Below are positions 1 to 8,549 of a stretch of 64,000 nucleotides of DNA, piece by piece. Both the position numbers and the translations under genes were made by a program. This DNA is from Actinobacteria bacterium 69-20 (GTDB taxonomy: Bacteria; Actinomycetota; Actinomycetes; Mycobacteriales; Nakamurellaceae). The notes under the pieces were generated by a model. That model searched no databases. It was not told the DNA's origin and worked only from the letters and a program-made list of their open reading frames with translations. The stretch lies in assembly GCA_001897425.1 (NCBI GenBank), contig MKSW01000040.1, forward strand, positions 136,051 to 200,050. The letters run 5' to 3'. Numbering within the stretch: the first letter of the stretch is position 1; every line of letters begins with the position of its first letter.

Positions 1-693
1 GAGTCGATCGCGACGGACGTGCAGCACTACCGCACCGGCGATCTCGGCCGCATCGACGTCGGAACGATTCAAAGCATTTCGACGGCGCTGCTGCCCACCA
101 TCCTGCGGCGCATCAAGGCGGAGCGGCCCGGCCTCGATATGCGGCTGGAGGAGCGGTATGAGGAGACCGAACTGATCGACCGCGTCCTCGCCGGTGATCT
201 CGACCTCACCTTCCTGGTGAACGGTGATGCGCCCGGCCTGCAGCGCATCGACGTGCTGGTTGATCCGTATGTCGTGGTGGCCCGCTCCGGTGACGTCGGT
301 CCCGGCGCGATCGGCGTGCAGCGGCTGTCGGCCGGGCCGCTCATCGGCCAGGTGGCGAGCACCTGCCAGGACGATATCGACGACAAGTTGCGAGCGGCCG
401 GCTGCGATCCCGACTACGTGTTCCGCAGCGCGGACAACGGCGTCGTGATCTCCATGGTCCGCGCCGGGCTGGGCCTGGCGCTGCTGCCGCGGCTGGCGGT
501 CCTCGACGAACTGGACGATCCGCGGCTGGCGATCCGAACCCTGGATCCGCCGATCCCGGCTCGTGTGCTGCGGCTCGCGTGGCGCCGGGACCGCGAACTC
601 TCGGCCGCAGCGACGCGATTTCGCACCATCGCCATCGAGGTCGCGGCAGAACTCGGCCATCGACACCCAATTCTCGCCCCTAACATAGAGTAG
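1..693 (+). CDS. LysR-family regulator, C-terminal part
   Basis: The reading frame is open from the first base of the window, so the gene starts upstream and the N-terminal helix-turn-helix is not visible. The 230 visible residues fit a LysR effector-binding domain: an opening strand ending GTIQSIS, then ALLPTILRRIKAERPGLDMRLEE, then ELIDRVLAGDLDLTFL, and late in the domain MVRAGLGLALLPRLAVLDE. These are the usual ligand-cleft elements. The target genes and the inducer cannot be told from here. The next gene, a diguanylate cyclase, follows in the same direction but with its own ribosome-binding site. Confidence 0.85.
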   Translation, partial: ESIATDVQHYRTGDLGRIDVGTIQSISTALLPTILRRIKAERPGLDMRLEERYEETELIDRVLAGDLDLTFLVNGDAPGLQRIDVLVDPYVVVARSGDVGPGAIGVQRLSAGPLIGQVASTCQDDIDDKLRAAGCDPDYVFRSADNGVVISMVRAGLGLALLPRLAVLDELDDPRLAIRTLDPPIPARVLRLAWRRDRELSAAATRFRTIAIEVAAELGHRHPILAPNIE

Positions 694-756
694 TCGAGCA
701 GACACGTTGTGCTAAAATCTGGTGTCACTTCAACGGGGGAACTGGGAGTCGCGCCG

Positions 757-1929
757 GTGGAGCTCATGCGCCCGTCCCTGACGCGATGGACGGCTGAGCT
801 GGTCGACCAGGTTCAGGAGCAGCGGTTCCGCAGCTACAACCTGCGCACGCAGCGCCGCACCGCATTCGCCACCCTCGTGGTGATCCTCACCGCGAACCTC
901 CTGACGTTCGGCTACTACTTCCTCGGCGCCCATGTCGCGATGACCCCGTGGCACATCACCGCGCAGCTCGGGGCGACCGCCGTGGGCATCGGGCTCCTGT
1001 GGGGGCTGGCCCGCGAACGTCGTCATACCTGGTTGCTGTACTTCGTTGCGGGTGCGGTTGTCCTGCTCACGGCACTCATCGCCGTCGTCATCGCGACCGG
1101 CGTGGGCATGGGATTCCACGGCGCGATCCTGGTGATCGGCGGCGTCGCCGTCATCTACCTGACCGTCCCGCTGAACCTGGTCGGTGTCACGGGATGCGCG
1201 CTGCTGTATTCGGCGGTCACCATACCGCTCTGGCTTCCCACCGTGGCGCCCGGCGGCGACGTCGATGTGGCCTACACGCTGATGGCGACGGTGGTGGCCC
1301 ATGTGCTCAGCTTCATCGAGGCGCGCCGCGCGCAACGTGAGCGCCGGGTGCTGTTCGCGCAACGCGAGACGCTGCTGGCCATGTCCGCGGTCGATCCGCT
1401 CACCGGCCTGATGAACCGTCGGTCGGTGGACCTCGAACTCCACCGCGCCTGGGCCTACTGGAAGCGCACGAGCACGCCGCTGTCCGTCCTGATGATCGAC
1501 ATCGACCACTTCAAGGCGCTCAACGACAGCCAGGGCCACGTGGCCGGTGATCACGCGCTGCGGCTCGTCGCCGACCTGGTGCGCGGGGCGATGCCGATGG
1601 TGCCCGGTCAGGTCGCCGGACGATACGGCGGTGAGGAGTTCATCTGCCTGCTGCCGGGGCTGCCCATCTCCGAGGCGACCGTGGTGGCCGGGAAGATCCT
1701 GTCGAGCGTGCGCCACATCGCGATCCCGCTGACCGCGACGCCGGGCGGCCGCGCCATCCTGACCGTGAGCATCGGCGTAGCGTCGGCCACGCCCGGAATG
1801 GCGCAACCGGAGGATCTGATAGCGGCCGCGGACGGGCAGCTCTATCGCGCCAAGAACGACGGCCGCAACTGCGTGCGTGCGGCGCCCACCGGCTTCCCCC
1901 GGCAGGTGAAGCGGCGCGTCATCGCCTGA
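757..1929 (+). CDS. Membrane-bound GGDEF diguanylate cyclase
   Basis: Probable c-di-GMP synthase. The N-terminal half has about six hydrophobic membrane segments, followed by a GGDEF domain with the active-site motif RYGGEEF near residue 290 and the upstream metal site MIDIDHFKALND. No RxxD inhibitory site is visible about five residues before GGEEF, so product inhibition through a canonical I-site is unlikely. The domain ends with AADGQLYRAKNDGRN, typical of the family. The start at GTG 757 is preferred because GGGAG lies 8 nt upstream; an in-frame GTG at 709 lacks such a site, and ATG 766 is also possible. No sensor domain beyond the membrane region is seen. Confidence 0.88.
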   Translation: MELMRPSLTRWTAELVDQVQEQRFRSYNLRTQRRTAFATLVVILTANLLTFGYYFLGAHVAMTPWHITAQLGATAVGIGLLWGLARERRHTWLLYFVAGAVVLLTALIAVVIATGVGMGFHGAILVIGGVAVIYLTVPLNLVGVTGCALLYSAVTIPLWLPTVAPGGDVDVAYTLMATVVAHVLSFIEARRAQRERRVLFAQRETLLAMSAVDPLTGLMNRRSVDLELHRAWAYWKRTSTPLSVLMIDIDHFKALNDSQGHVAGDHALRLVADLVRGAMPMVPGQVAGRYGGEEFICLLPGLPISEATVVAGKILSSVRHIAIPLTATPGGRAILTVSIGVASATPGMAQPEDLIAAADGQLYRAKNDGRNCVRAAPTGFPRQVKRRVIA

Positions 1930-2078
1930 TCAACCGGGTATGACGCTGTTCGTGGCCGCGCCGATTCGTACACCCTGACGCGGGCGGGCCGTGCTCCCTA
2001 CGAGCGCGTACTGCGCGACCGCAGGTAAGGCCGTCATATCCGTCGTAGTTCCGCAATTGCGGACTGTATCCTCCATTC
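1930..2078. other. Intergenic gap with TATGACG motif copies
   Basis: Between the cyclase and the molybdate operon. It holds one exact TATGACGnnGTTC copy at 1939-1951 (plus strand). A tandem copy on the minus strand (CGTCATA at 2032-2038, CGTCGTA at 2041-2047) sits about 30 bp before the HTH-Mop gene. A perfect small palindrome, CCGCAATTGCGG, lies at 2051-2062 and could be an operator for that gene. That reading is inference. Confidence 0.5.
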
Positions 2079-2480
2079 ATGACGCAATTCCGGATCAGCC
2101 AGGCTGCCGCCCTTCTCGGCGTCAGCGACGACACGGTGCGGCGCTGGATCGACGCCGGCCACCTGGCCGCGCAGGTGGACGATGCCGGACGCATGGTGGT
2201 CGACGGCGCGCAGCTCGCCGCGTTCGCGCGCGGGCACGGCCAGGCGCCGCCGGATCCGTCCACGATCGGCCGCAGCGCGCGGAACAGGCTCGTCGGCCTG
2301 GTCACCGAGGTGATCACCGACAAGGTGATGGCGCAGGTCGAGATGCAGTGCGGCCCACACAGAGTCGTCTCGCTGATGAGCTCGGAGGCCGTTCGCGAGA
2401 TGGGCCTCGAGGTGGGCTCGCTCGCGGTCGCGGTGGTCAAGGCGACGACCGTCATCGTCGAAACCCCGGGGGAGATCTGA
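2079..2480 (+). CDS. HTH plus Mop-domain molybdate-binding protein
   Basis: 133 residues. An N-terminal MerR/excisionase-like helix-turn-helix (ISQAAALLGVSDDTVRRWIDAGHL) is followed by a Mop/TOBE domain (SARNRLVGLVTEVITDKVMAQVEM to LEVGSLAVAVVKATTVIVE), which binds molybdate oxyanion in other proteins. The likely role is a molybdate-responsive DNA-binding protein controlling the transporter downstream, functionally like ModE but in a compact actinobacterial form. Its stop codon overlaps the ATG of modA by one base, so the four genes form one operon. The palindrome CCGCAATTGCGG just upstream may be its own site. Confidence 0.85.
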   Translation: MTQFRISQAAALLGVSDDTVRRWIDAGHLAAQVDDAGRMVVDGAQLAAFARGHGQAPPDPSTIGRSARNRLVGLVTEVITDKVMAQVEMQCGPHRVVSLMSSEAVREMGLEVGSLAVAVVKATTVIVETPGEI

Positions 2481-3406
2481 TGCGCATCGTGTCGCGGGCC
2501 CGCATGTCCGCCGCGGTCGGGCTGATTGCCGCGGCGGCCGTGGTGCTGGGCGGGTGTTCGAGCGGGGGGACGGGGGGCGGCGGGGCCGCCGGCTCGTCGT
2601 CGGAGTTGTCCGGTTCGTCTTCGGGGTCGGGGGGGTCGTCCGGGGCGGCGGGTTCGTCGGGGTCGGCGGGTTCGTCGGCAGGCCCGTCGAGCCCGGCCGA
2701 CACATCTGCCAGCAACACATCTGCCACCGATGCGTTGTCGGGAACGCTGAACGTGTTCGCCGCCGCCTCGCTGAAGGCGACCTTCGACCAGTTGCGCACC
2801 ACGTTCCTGGCGGCGCACCCGAAGGTCGACTTCCCGCCGATCACCTACGACGGCTCGTCCACCCTGGTCACCGAGATCCAGGGCGGTGCGCCGGCGGACG
2901 TGTTCGCGTCGGCGGACGAGAAGAACATGGACAAGGTCGCGGACCTGGTGACCGGCCGGGTGGACTTCGCCACCAACACGCTGCAGATCGCGGTCGCGCC
3001 GGGCAACCCCAAGCACGTCGAATCACTGGCGGATCTCGCGAAACCCGGTGTGATTACGGTGGTCTGCGCCCCCGCGGTGCCCTGCGGGACGGCATCGCAG
3101 AAGGCGCTGGCCAAGGCCGGTGTGACGCTCAAGCCGGCGAGCGAGGAGCAGAACGTGACGGCCGTGCTCACCAAGGTGGAGACCGGCGACGCGGATGCCG
3201 GGCTCGTCTATAGGACCGACGTGAACTCGGCCGCCGGGAAAGTGATGGGCGTCGACTTCCCCGAGGCGTCCGAGGCGGTCAACACCTACCCGATCGCCGT
3301 GCTCAAGGATTCCAAGAATGCGGCCGCCGCGCAGGCGTTCGTCGATCTGGTGACCAGCCCCGGGGGGCAGCAGGTGCTCGCGGGGGTCGGATTCGGCCGG
3401 CCGTGA
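2480..3406 (+). CDS. modA: Molybdate ABC transporter binding lipoprotein
   Basis: 308 residues. A signal peptide ends in the lipobox VLGGC, so the mature protein is a membrane-anchored lipoprotein. Next comes a 50-residue Ser/Gly-rich linker and then a ModA fold: LNVFAAASLKATFDQL, ITYDGSSTLVTEIQGGAPADVFASAD, DADAGLVYRTDV and PIAVLKDSKN. The ATG at 2480 is chosen because it directly gives a signal peptide and overlaps the previous stop; the open frame further upstream has no membrane-export features. It captures molybdate (perhaps tungstate) for the ModBC pore and ATPase encoded next. Confidence 0.95.
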   Translation: MRIVSRARMSAAVGLIAAAAVVLGGCSSGGTGGGGAAGSSSELSGSSSGSGGSSGAAGSSGSAGSSAGPSSPADTSASNTSATDALSGTLNVFAAASLKATFDQLRTTFLAAHPKVDFPPITYDGSSTLVTEIQGGAPADVFASADEKNMDKVADLVTGRVDFATNTLQIAVAPGNPKHVESLADLAKPGVITVVCAPAVPCGTASQKALAKAGVTLKPASEEQNVTAVLTKVETGDADAGLVYRTDVNSAAGKVMGVDFPEASEAVNTYPIAVLKDSKNAAAAQAFVDLVTSPGGQQVLAGVGFGRP

Positions 3407-4395
3407 GCACGCCCGGCGGACCCCGTGGTGCGGCTGAGCCGAACGAACGGCCCGCCGCGGTGCTGCCGATGGGTCCCGCGCTGCTCGGCGCCGCTCCGCG
3501 CGGGGCCGAGCAGCGCGGGAATGGGCGGCCCGGGGGTGACGAGCGCGGCCGTTTTGGCTCGGCCGGTGCCGGTTCGCGGACGGCGATCCGGCCTCGCCGA
3601 CCCGGCACGCGGATGCCGCGCTGGCTCTATCTCCCGGCGTTGATCGGGTTCGCGTTCCTGTTCCTACCGATCGTTGCGCTGGTGGTGCGCGCCGACTGGT
3701 CCGCGGCGCCGAGAGCGATCGTCTCGCCGGCGGCGCTGTCGGCGCTGTGGCTCTCGGTCGAGTGCGGGCTCGCCGCGACGGCGCTGTGCCTGGTGGTCGG
3801 GGTTCCGCTGGCGCTGATGCTCGCCCGGCACGACTCGCCCGTGATCCGCTTCGTCCGCGCGCTCGTCACCCTGCCGTTGGTACTGCCGCCGCTGGTCGGC
3901 GGCATTGCGCTGTTGTATCTGTTGGGGCGCAACGGCTTGGCCGGTCAGTACCTCACGCTGTGGTTCGGCATCACCATCCCGTTCTCCACCGTCGCCGTCG
4001 TGCTCGCCGAGGGGTTCGTCGCGATGCCGTTCCTGGTGATCTCGGTGGAGGGCGCGCTGCGCACCGCCGGCACCCGGTACGAGACGGTCGCGGCGACGCT
4101 CGGCGCCGGCCGCTGGACGGTATTCCGGCGGATCACGCTGCCGCTGGTGCTGCCCGGGCTCGCCTCCGGGACGGTGCTGTCCCTCTCCCGCGCGCTGGGC
4201 GAGTTCGGCGCCACGGCCCTGTTCGCCGGCAACCGATACGGCGTCACCCGCACGATGCCGCTCGCTATTTACACCGCGTTCAACGGCTCGGGCGAGGACC
4301 AGGACGCCGCGATCGCGCTGTCGCTGCTGCTGGTGGTGGTCGCGATCGTATTCCTGGTGCTGATCCGCGGGTGGCGGCCGGAGGCGGGCCGATGA
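3403..4395 (+). CDS. modB: Molybdate ABC transporter permease
   Basis: 330 residues with a long charged N-terminal tail of about 70 residues followed by five to six membrane helices. The ABC permease coupling loop is visible as GTRYETVAATLGAGRWTVFRRITLPLVLPG, followed by LSRALGEFGATALFAGN, which is characteristic of ModB and sulfate permeases. The GTG start overlaps the modA stop by 4 nt (GTGA). The tail is Pro/Gly/Arg-rich and probably cytoplasmic; a later start near the first helix cannot be excluded. Confidence 0.93.
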   Translation: MSTPGGPRGAAEPNERPAAVLPMGPALLGAAPRGAEQRGNGRPGGDERGRFGSAGAGSRTAIRPRRPGTRMPRWLYLPALIGFAFLFLPIVALVVRADWSAAPRAIVSPAALSALWLSVECGLAATALCLVVGVPLALMLARHDSPVIRFVRALVTLPLVLPPLVGGIALLYLLGRNGLAGQYLTLWFGITIPFSTVAVVLAEGFVAMPFLVISVEGALRTAGTRYETVAATLGAGRWTVFRRITLPLVLPGLASGTVLSLSRALGEFGATALFAGNRYGVTRTMPLAIYTAFNGSGEDQDAAIALSLLLVVVAIVFLVLIRGWRPEAGR

Positions 4396-5648
4396 GCGCC
4401 GAGTATGACGGATATGACGACGTCCCCGTCCGCGGGCCGTTCGGACGGCTGAGCGCGCGGGTGGCGCTGCGGCTCGGGGCCTTCGACCTCGATGTCGCGG
4501 TCGCGGCCGAGCCCGGCGAGGTGGTGGCCGTACTCGGGCCGAACGGGGCCGGTAAGTCGACCCTGCTGGGTGTATTGGCCGGGCTGCTGCGCCCGGACTC
4601 CGGCGAGATCCGGCTCGGCGAACGGGTCTTGGGTGGTGATGGCGCGTTCGTGTCGCCGGAACAGCGCCGGGTCGGGCTGATGGGCCAGGACCCGCTGCTC
4701 TTCCCGCACCTGACCGCGGTCGAGAACATCGCCTTCGGGCCGCGGTCGCAGGGCGTGGCGAAGGCTCGCGCGCGGGCCGCCGCGCAGGACTGGCTGCGCC
4801 GCCTCGCGTTGGACGAGTTCGCTGACCGCAAGCCGGCAGAGCTCTCCGGTGGGCAGCGCCAGCGGGTGGCGCTGGCCCGGGCGCTCGCCGCGAAGCCGGA
4901 GCTGCTGCTGCTGGACGAGCCGCTCGGCGCACTGGACGCGCAGACCGCGCCGGAGATCCGGCACGTGCTGCGCACCCACATCCGGGCCGCGGGAATCACC
5001 ACCGTCCTGGTGACCCACGACGTGCTCGACGCCGCGACACTGTCCGACCGGGTGGTGGTGCTCGACCACGGGCGCGTCGTCGAGACCGGGCCCACCGCAG
5101 AGGTTCTCGCAGCGCCCCGGTCGGAATTCACGGCGGCCCTCGCCGGACTGAACATCGTTGCGGGCGTGGCGCTGACCGCGGCGAAGCCGGGGGAATCCGT
5201 CGCGATCGCCCCGGTGGGGCTCGCCCCGGCCAGGCCCGTCTCGGTCGTCGGACAGCCGGGACCGGGACAGCCCGGCGGAGTCACGGTGAGCGGATTCGCG
5301 GCGGACGATCTCGCGGCCGGGTCACCGGCCACGGCCGTCTTCCCGCCGTCGGCGGTGGCGGTGTACCTGGGGCCTATGGGCGCGGGTAGCCCGCGCAACC
5401 TGTGGCCCGCCACGATCACCGCGCTGCAGCCGGGGCCGTCCGCCATCCGGGTGCGGGCCCTGCTGGGTGCGGCGCTCGGCACGGCTGCGGGCGAGGACTC
5501 CGTCATACCCGATCTGCCCGGACACGGAGCGGGCGCCGTGGTGTCGGCAGACCTCACGGCGGCGTCGGTCGCGGAACTGCACCTTGAACCGGGGATGCGT
5601 GTGCATCTCGCTGTCAAAGCCACCGAGGTGCGTGTACACGCCCACTGA
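4392..5648 (+). CDS. modC: Molybdate ABC transporter ATP-binding protein
   Basis: 418 residues. Walker A GPNGAGKST near residue 52, Q-loop GLMGQDPLLFPHL, signature LSGGQRQRVALARAL, Walker B LLLLDEPLGALD and switch histidine VLVTHD are all intact. The C-terminal part after residue 260 has the Mop-like molybdate-binding fold seen in ModC. The ATG overlaps the modB stop by 4 nt. The first codons (EYDGYDDVP) are encoded by a tandem TATGACG repeat, the same element found between genes elsewhere in the window, so this N-terminal stretch is unlikely to be ancestral to the family. Confidence 0.93.
   Translation: MSAEYDGYDDVPVRGPFGRLSARVALRLGAFDLDVAVAAEPGEVVAVLGPNGAGKSTLLGVLAGLLRPDSGEIRLGERVLGGDGAFVSPEQRRVGLMGQDPLLFPHLTAVENIAFGPRSQGVAKARARAAAQDWLRRLALDEFADRKPAELSGGQRQRVALARALAAKPELLLLDEPLGALDAQTAPEIRHVLRTHIRAAGITTVLVTHDVLDAATLSDRVVVLDHGRVVETGPTAEVLAAPRSEFTAALAGLNIVAGVALTAAKPGESVAIAPVGLAPARPVSVVGQPGPGQPGGVTVSGFAADDLAAGSPATAVFPPSAVAVYLGPMGAGSPRNLWPATITALQPGPSAIRVRALLGAALGTAAGEDSVIPDLPGHGAGAVVSADLTAASVAELHLEPGMRVHLAVKATEVRVHAH
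4404..4425 (+). repeat. Tandem TATGACG motif inside modC start
   Basis: Two TATGACG units begin at 4404 and 4413 (9-nt period) and are followed by ACGTCC, matching the dispersed motif TATGACGnnGTTC with one change. It lies within codons 5 to 12 of modC. The core GACGGATATGACG recurs exactly at 63275-63287 and, on the minus strand, near 2032-2046. Confidence 0.6.
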
Positions 5649-5780
5649 CCACGAGCCTGGGCCGGGCGGCGCGCATCGAATCTGCCGCGCCGAGACCATC
5701 CCGTGCGTTCCGTCGCCGGTTTCGTAAGTCATCCTATGAGTCGTTGACTTCGTCCCAGAAATTTGCGAGAGTATTGCGGC
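5649..5780 (+). promoter_or_regulatory. Promoter region of the sugar-acid island
   Basis: This 132-bp gap precedes the first gene of the island. It contains TTGACT at 5744-5749 and an AGTC/GACT inverted repeat around 5738-5749, which could be a regulator site overlapping a -35 box. No convincing -10 box at ideal spacing is seen, so the promoter call is tentative. Confidence 0.3.
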
Positions 5781-6986
5781 ATGGTCACCAACACATCCCA
5801 TGACTGGGCCGCGTCGTCGGCCGGCGTCGACACCTCGGCGGAGGTCGCGAGGGTCCGCTCGGTTCTCTTGTCTGCGGTCTACCAGCCGGCCGAGTACCTC
5901 GAGTGGGTCGGTGGGACGATCAAGTCCTGGGACGCCGGTCTGGTCGAGGTGACGTTGGTCGACGGAACCACCGGCGTCGGCGAAGCGGGCGCGGCGATCA
6001 TGGCAGCGGGCGCGGTCCCGGGCATCGTCGACAGCTTCGCGCCGTACCTCGTGGGTCAGCGATTCGGTCACCCGACCGAGGTCGGCGACCATCTCCGGCT
6101 CTATACGGCGTTCTGGAGCCGGGGCGGGATCTCGAACGGTGTCGCCGGGGCGATCGAGGCCGCTGTCTTGGATGCCGTCGGCAAACGCGAGGGCGTGCCG
6201 GCCTATGCGCTGCTCGGCGTGACAACCGCGCCGACGATCGAGACCTACGCGAGCGGCGGACTCGGTACGACGTTCGACCAGGTGCTCGCCTGGGCGAACG
6301 CGCAGGTCGACGCGGGGTTCGGCACAGTCAAGTTCCGCGCGATGCGGGACCCCGACACCACGATCGCGCTGCTCGACAGCGTCGTACCCAGGCTTCCGGC
6401 CGGGACGCAGTTTGTCATCGACGCCGTGCAGGGCTGCGCATCCTCGTTCTGGTCGGTGCAGGACGCGATCCGCGTGGGGCAGGTCGCCGCGAAACACGGT
6501 GCCCGGTGGTACGAGGAGCCCGGGTTCGCCGGGCGTCCGCGGGACTACGCCGCGGTCCGGTCGGCCGTAGAAGTGCCGGTCTCCGGGGTCGAGTCCTATT
6601 CGCTCGCAACTGATTTCGACCTGCTGTTCGATGTCGGCGGCGTCGATATCGCCCAACCGGACGCCACGTTCGTCGGCGGGCCGAAGGCGTTCCTCGACGT
6701 CGCGGACGCGGCCGCGACACACGGAGTGCAGGTGGTTCCGCACGTCTGGGGGAGCGCGGTCACCTATCAGACCAACCTGCACACTGCGTCGGTCCACCCG
6801 AACGTCCGGCTCTTCGAGTCCTGCACCCTGCCGAATCCGCTCCGCGACGCCCTGCTGGTCGAGCCGATCAAACGCGACGGGACGCAGTTGTCGATCCCGC
6901 AGACGCCGGGGCTGGGCATCGCGCTGACTCCGGAGATCGAGGCCGCATACCCCTACCGTGCAGGAGCAGGTCATGTCATTCGTTGA
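5781..6986 (+). CDS. Enolase-superfamily sugar-acid dehydratase/racemase
   Basis: 401 residues of the mandelate racemase/muconate lactonizing fold. The N-terminal capping domain is followed by a barrel with FGTVKFRAMRD (end of strand 2, replacing the usual KxK by KFR), a metal-binding Asp in QFVIDAVQG, RWYEEPG and SGVESYS as the second and third ligands, and VVPHVWGS near the C-terminus, where a catalytic His is expected. The specificity is not clear; in this context a sugar acid is likely. The ATG at 5781 is used; an in-frame TTG at 5763 has no advantage. It overlaps the RraA-like gene by 14 nt, so the two are co-translated. Confidence 0.85.
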   Translation: MVTNTSHDWAASSAGVDTSAEVARVRSVLLSAVYQPAEYLEWVGGTIKSWDAGLVEVTLVDGTTGVGEAGAAIMAAGAVPGIVDSFAPYLVGQRFGHPTEVGDHLRLYTAFWSRGGISNGVAGAIEAAVLDAVGKREGVPAYALLGVTTAPTIETYASGGLGTTFDQVLAWANAQVDAGFGTVKFRAMRDPDTTIALLDSVVPRLPAGTQFVIDAVQGCASSFWSVQDAIRVGQVAAKHGARWYEEPGFAGRPRDYAAVRSAVEVPVSGVESYSLATDFDLLFDVGGVDIAQPDATFVGGPKAFLDVADAAATHGVQVVPHVWGSAVTYQTNLHTASVHPNVRLFESCTLPNPLRDALLVEPIKRDGTQLSIPQTPGLGIALTPEIEAAYPYRAGAGHVIR

Positions 6987-7611
6987 GCAGGTCACCGCGG
7001 CGATGGTCTCGGACAGCCTGGACGTGACCGGCCGTCGGAGCCAGGTGCTGCCGGCGTCGATCAGACCGCTCGTGCCGGGGTCGCGGATCGTCGGCCGGGT
7101 GCGGACCGTCCAGTTCGCGCTCGCCGGCGACGTCGATCCGGCACATCCGTACGACGACGCGATCGACTTCATCGACTCGCTCGGGCCCGGGGATGTCGCC
7201 GTCGTCGCGACCGGCGCGAGCACGGTGACGGCCTTCTGGGGCGAACTCTTCAGCGCGGCGGCCATCGGGCGGGGCGCGGTCGGCGTTGTGACGGACGGCT
7301 ATCTCCGCGATACCGAGAAAGTCGCTGCGCTCGGGTTTCCCGTCTTCGGCGCGGGGCACCGCCCGATCGATTTTCGCGGCCGGATGCGCATCGTCGCGGT
7401 GGGGGGTCGCGTCGTCATCGGCGACGTCGCGATCAGCGATGGCGACCTGCTCGTCGCCGACCCGGACGGCGTGGTGATCGTCCCGCAGGAGGTCGAGGAG
7501 CGGGTCGTCGAGCTCGCCGACGCCCGGGCGAGGACCGAGAGTACTGTGCTCGCCGAACTTCTCGCGGGTGACGGGTTGCGCACGGTGTGGGAGCGGCACG
7601 GGGTGCTGTGA
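6973..7611 (+). CDS. RraA/HMG-aldolase family protein
   Basis: 212 residues. The family motif is visible as ELFSAAAIGRGAVGVVTDGYLRD: GELFS, then G-D-G-x-x-R-D with the metal- and pyruvate-binding Arg and Asp. Members include 4-hydroxy-4-methyl-2-oxoglutarate aldolases, oxaloacetate decarboxylases and RNase E inhibitors. Next to sugar-acid dehydratases, an aldolase or decarboxylase acting on a 2-keto-3-deoxy or diketo acid is the best guess. The start ATG 6973 has AGGAGCAGG just before it and lies within the end of the previous gene. Confidence 0.82.
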   Translation: MSFVEQVTAAMVSDSLDVTGRRSQVLPASIRPLVPGSRIVGRVRTVQFALAGDVDPAHPYDDAIDFIDSLGPGDVAVVATGASTVTAFWGELFSAAAIGRGAVGVVTDGYLRDTEKVAALGFPVFGAGHRPIDFRGRMRIVAVGGRVVIGDVAISDGDLLVADPDGVVIVPQEVEERVVELADARARTESTVLAELLAGDGLRTVWERHGVL

Positions 7612-8336
7612 CCGATCCGCGACCTGCCGACCGACCGACGACCGCAGACACGGCGATCGAGCGGATCCGGGCGATGCTGCTCAGCGGCGAGCTCCGCCCC
7701 GGTGAACGGCTTCCGCCGGAGGAGGACTTCCGGCGTAGGCTCGGCGTCTCCCGGAACGCGTACCGGGAGGCCCTGAAAGCGCTCGAGCTGCTCGGCGTGG
7801 TGAACGTGCGCCACGGCTCCGGTACCCGGATCGCGAATCTCGACGCGGACGACTTCGTCAGAGGCCTCGACGTGGTCGTCGAGATCCACGGGCGCGAGGA
7901 GGAAGCTCTCCATTTGCTCGAGATCCGGCGGATTCTCGAGTCGGCGGCGCTGGCCGGTTCCCAGGGGCCCGGCGACGCGGAGCTCGCTCGACTGCGCGCC
8001 GAGACCGCTTCCATCGCCCCGACCACATCGCCCGAGGTTGCCATCGAGTACGACCTGGCGTTCCATCGCGCACTGGTCGCTGCGCACCGTAACCCGTACC
8101 TGCGAGCGCTCCTTGATCGGCTGTCCGTCCACACCCGGAGCGCACGCATCGACCGGGCGATTGCCGAGCCGGAGACGATTGCGAGTATGACGGCCGAGCA
8201 CACGCTGATCCTCGACGCGCTCGGCGCGGGGGATTGCGCCCTCGCGGCCGCACTCGTCGCGGCGCACATCAGCGGAGTGGAGTCCTGGGTGCGCACCGAG
8301 CCCGCGGCCACACCCGAGGATCGAACTGTCAGTTGA
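7608..8336 (+). CDS. GntR/FadR-family regulator
   Basis: 242 residues. The N-terminal winged helix (IERIRAMLLSGELRPGERLPPEEDFRRRLGVSRNAYREALKALELLGVVNVRHGSGTRI) is followed by an FCD effector domain with the metal-binding pattern FHRALVAAHRNP and EHTLILDAL. The GTG overlaps the preceding stop (GTGA), making it the third gene of the first operon. It likely senses a sugar-acid intermediate. Candidate sites are ATCA-type inverted repeats in the gaps before 8550, 12557 and 16728. Confidence 0.9.
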   Translation: MTDPRPADRPTTADTAIERIRAMLLSGELRPGERLPPEEDFRRRLGVSRNAYREALKALELLGVVNVRHGSGTRIANLDADDFVRGLDVVVEIHGREEEALHLLEIRRILESAALAGSQGPGDAELARLRAETASIAPTTSPEVAIEYDLAFHRALVAAHRNPYLRALLDRLSVHTRSARIDRAIAEPETIASMTAEHTLILDALGAGDCALAAALVAAHISGVESWVRTEPAATPEDRTVS

Positions 8337-8424
8337 TCTCACCCTGAGCGGGCCGGCTGGCCCCGGCCCGGATGCGTGACTGCCGCCGGATTTTATCGGC
8401 GTGGTGCCCCGGCCAGCAGCATGT

Positions 8425-8435
8425 GATGTATTGAT
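8425..8435 (+). promoter_or_regulatory. GATGTATTGAT box
   Basis: An 11-mer identical to 16579-16589. Both copies lie upstream of island operons and beside a TCAGA sequence. It may be a GntR or other regulator site, or a promoter element; the function is inferred only from the repetition. Confidence 0.35.
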
Positions 8436-8498
8436 CAGACGAATGGTGGCGCGCGGTGCCGAGTTGCGCCTTCGCCCACGGGTACACAATACTGTTGG

Positions 8499-8510
8499 TC
8501 AAACGATTGA
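8499..8510. promoter_or_regulatory. LacI-type operator candidate
   Basis: TCAAACGATTGA, an 11/12 match to the perfect palindrome TCAAACGTTTGA at 16614-16625. A central CG palindrome of this kind is typical for LacI-family operators. It is 39 bp before the CoA-transferase start, a position suited to repression by the LacI protein encoded at the end of the same operon. Confidence 0.6.
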
Positions 8511-8549
8511 GCATGACCCTTTATCTCGATTCAAGAAAGCTTGGCCACG

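Noticed and set aside
1991..2479. A long N-terminal extension of ModA in the open frame from 1991
   Set aside because: It overlaps the HTH-Mop gene fully and would bury the signal peptide; ATG 2480 gives a proper lipoprotein.
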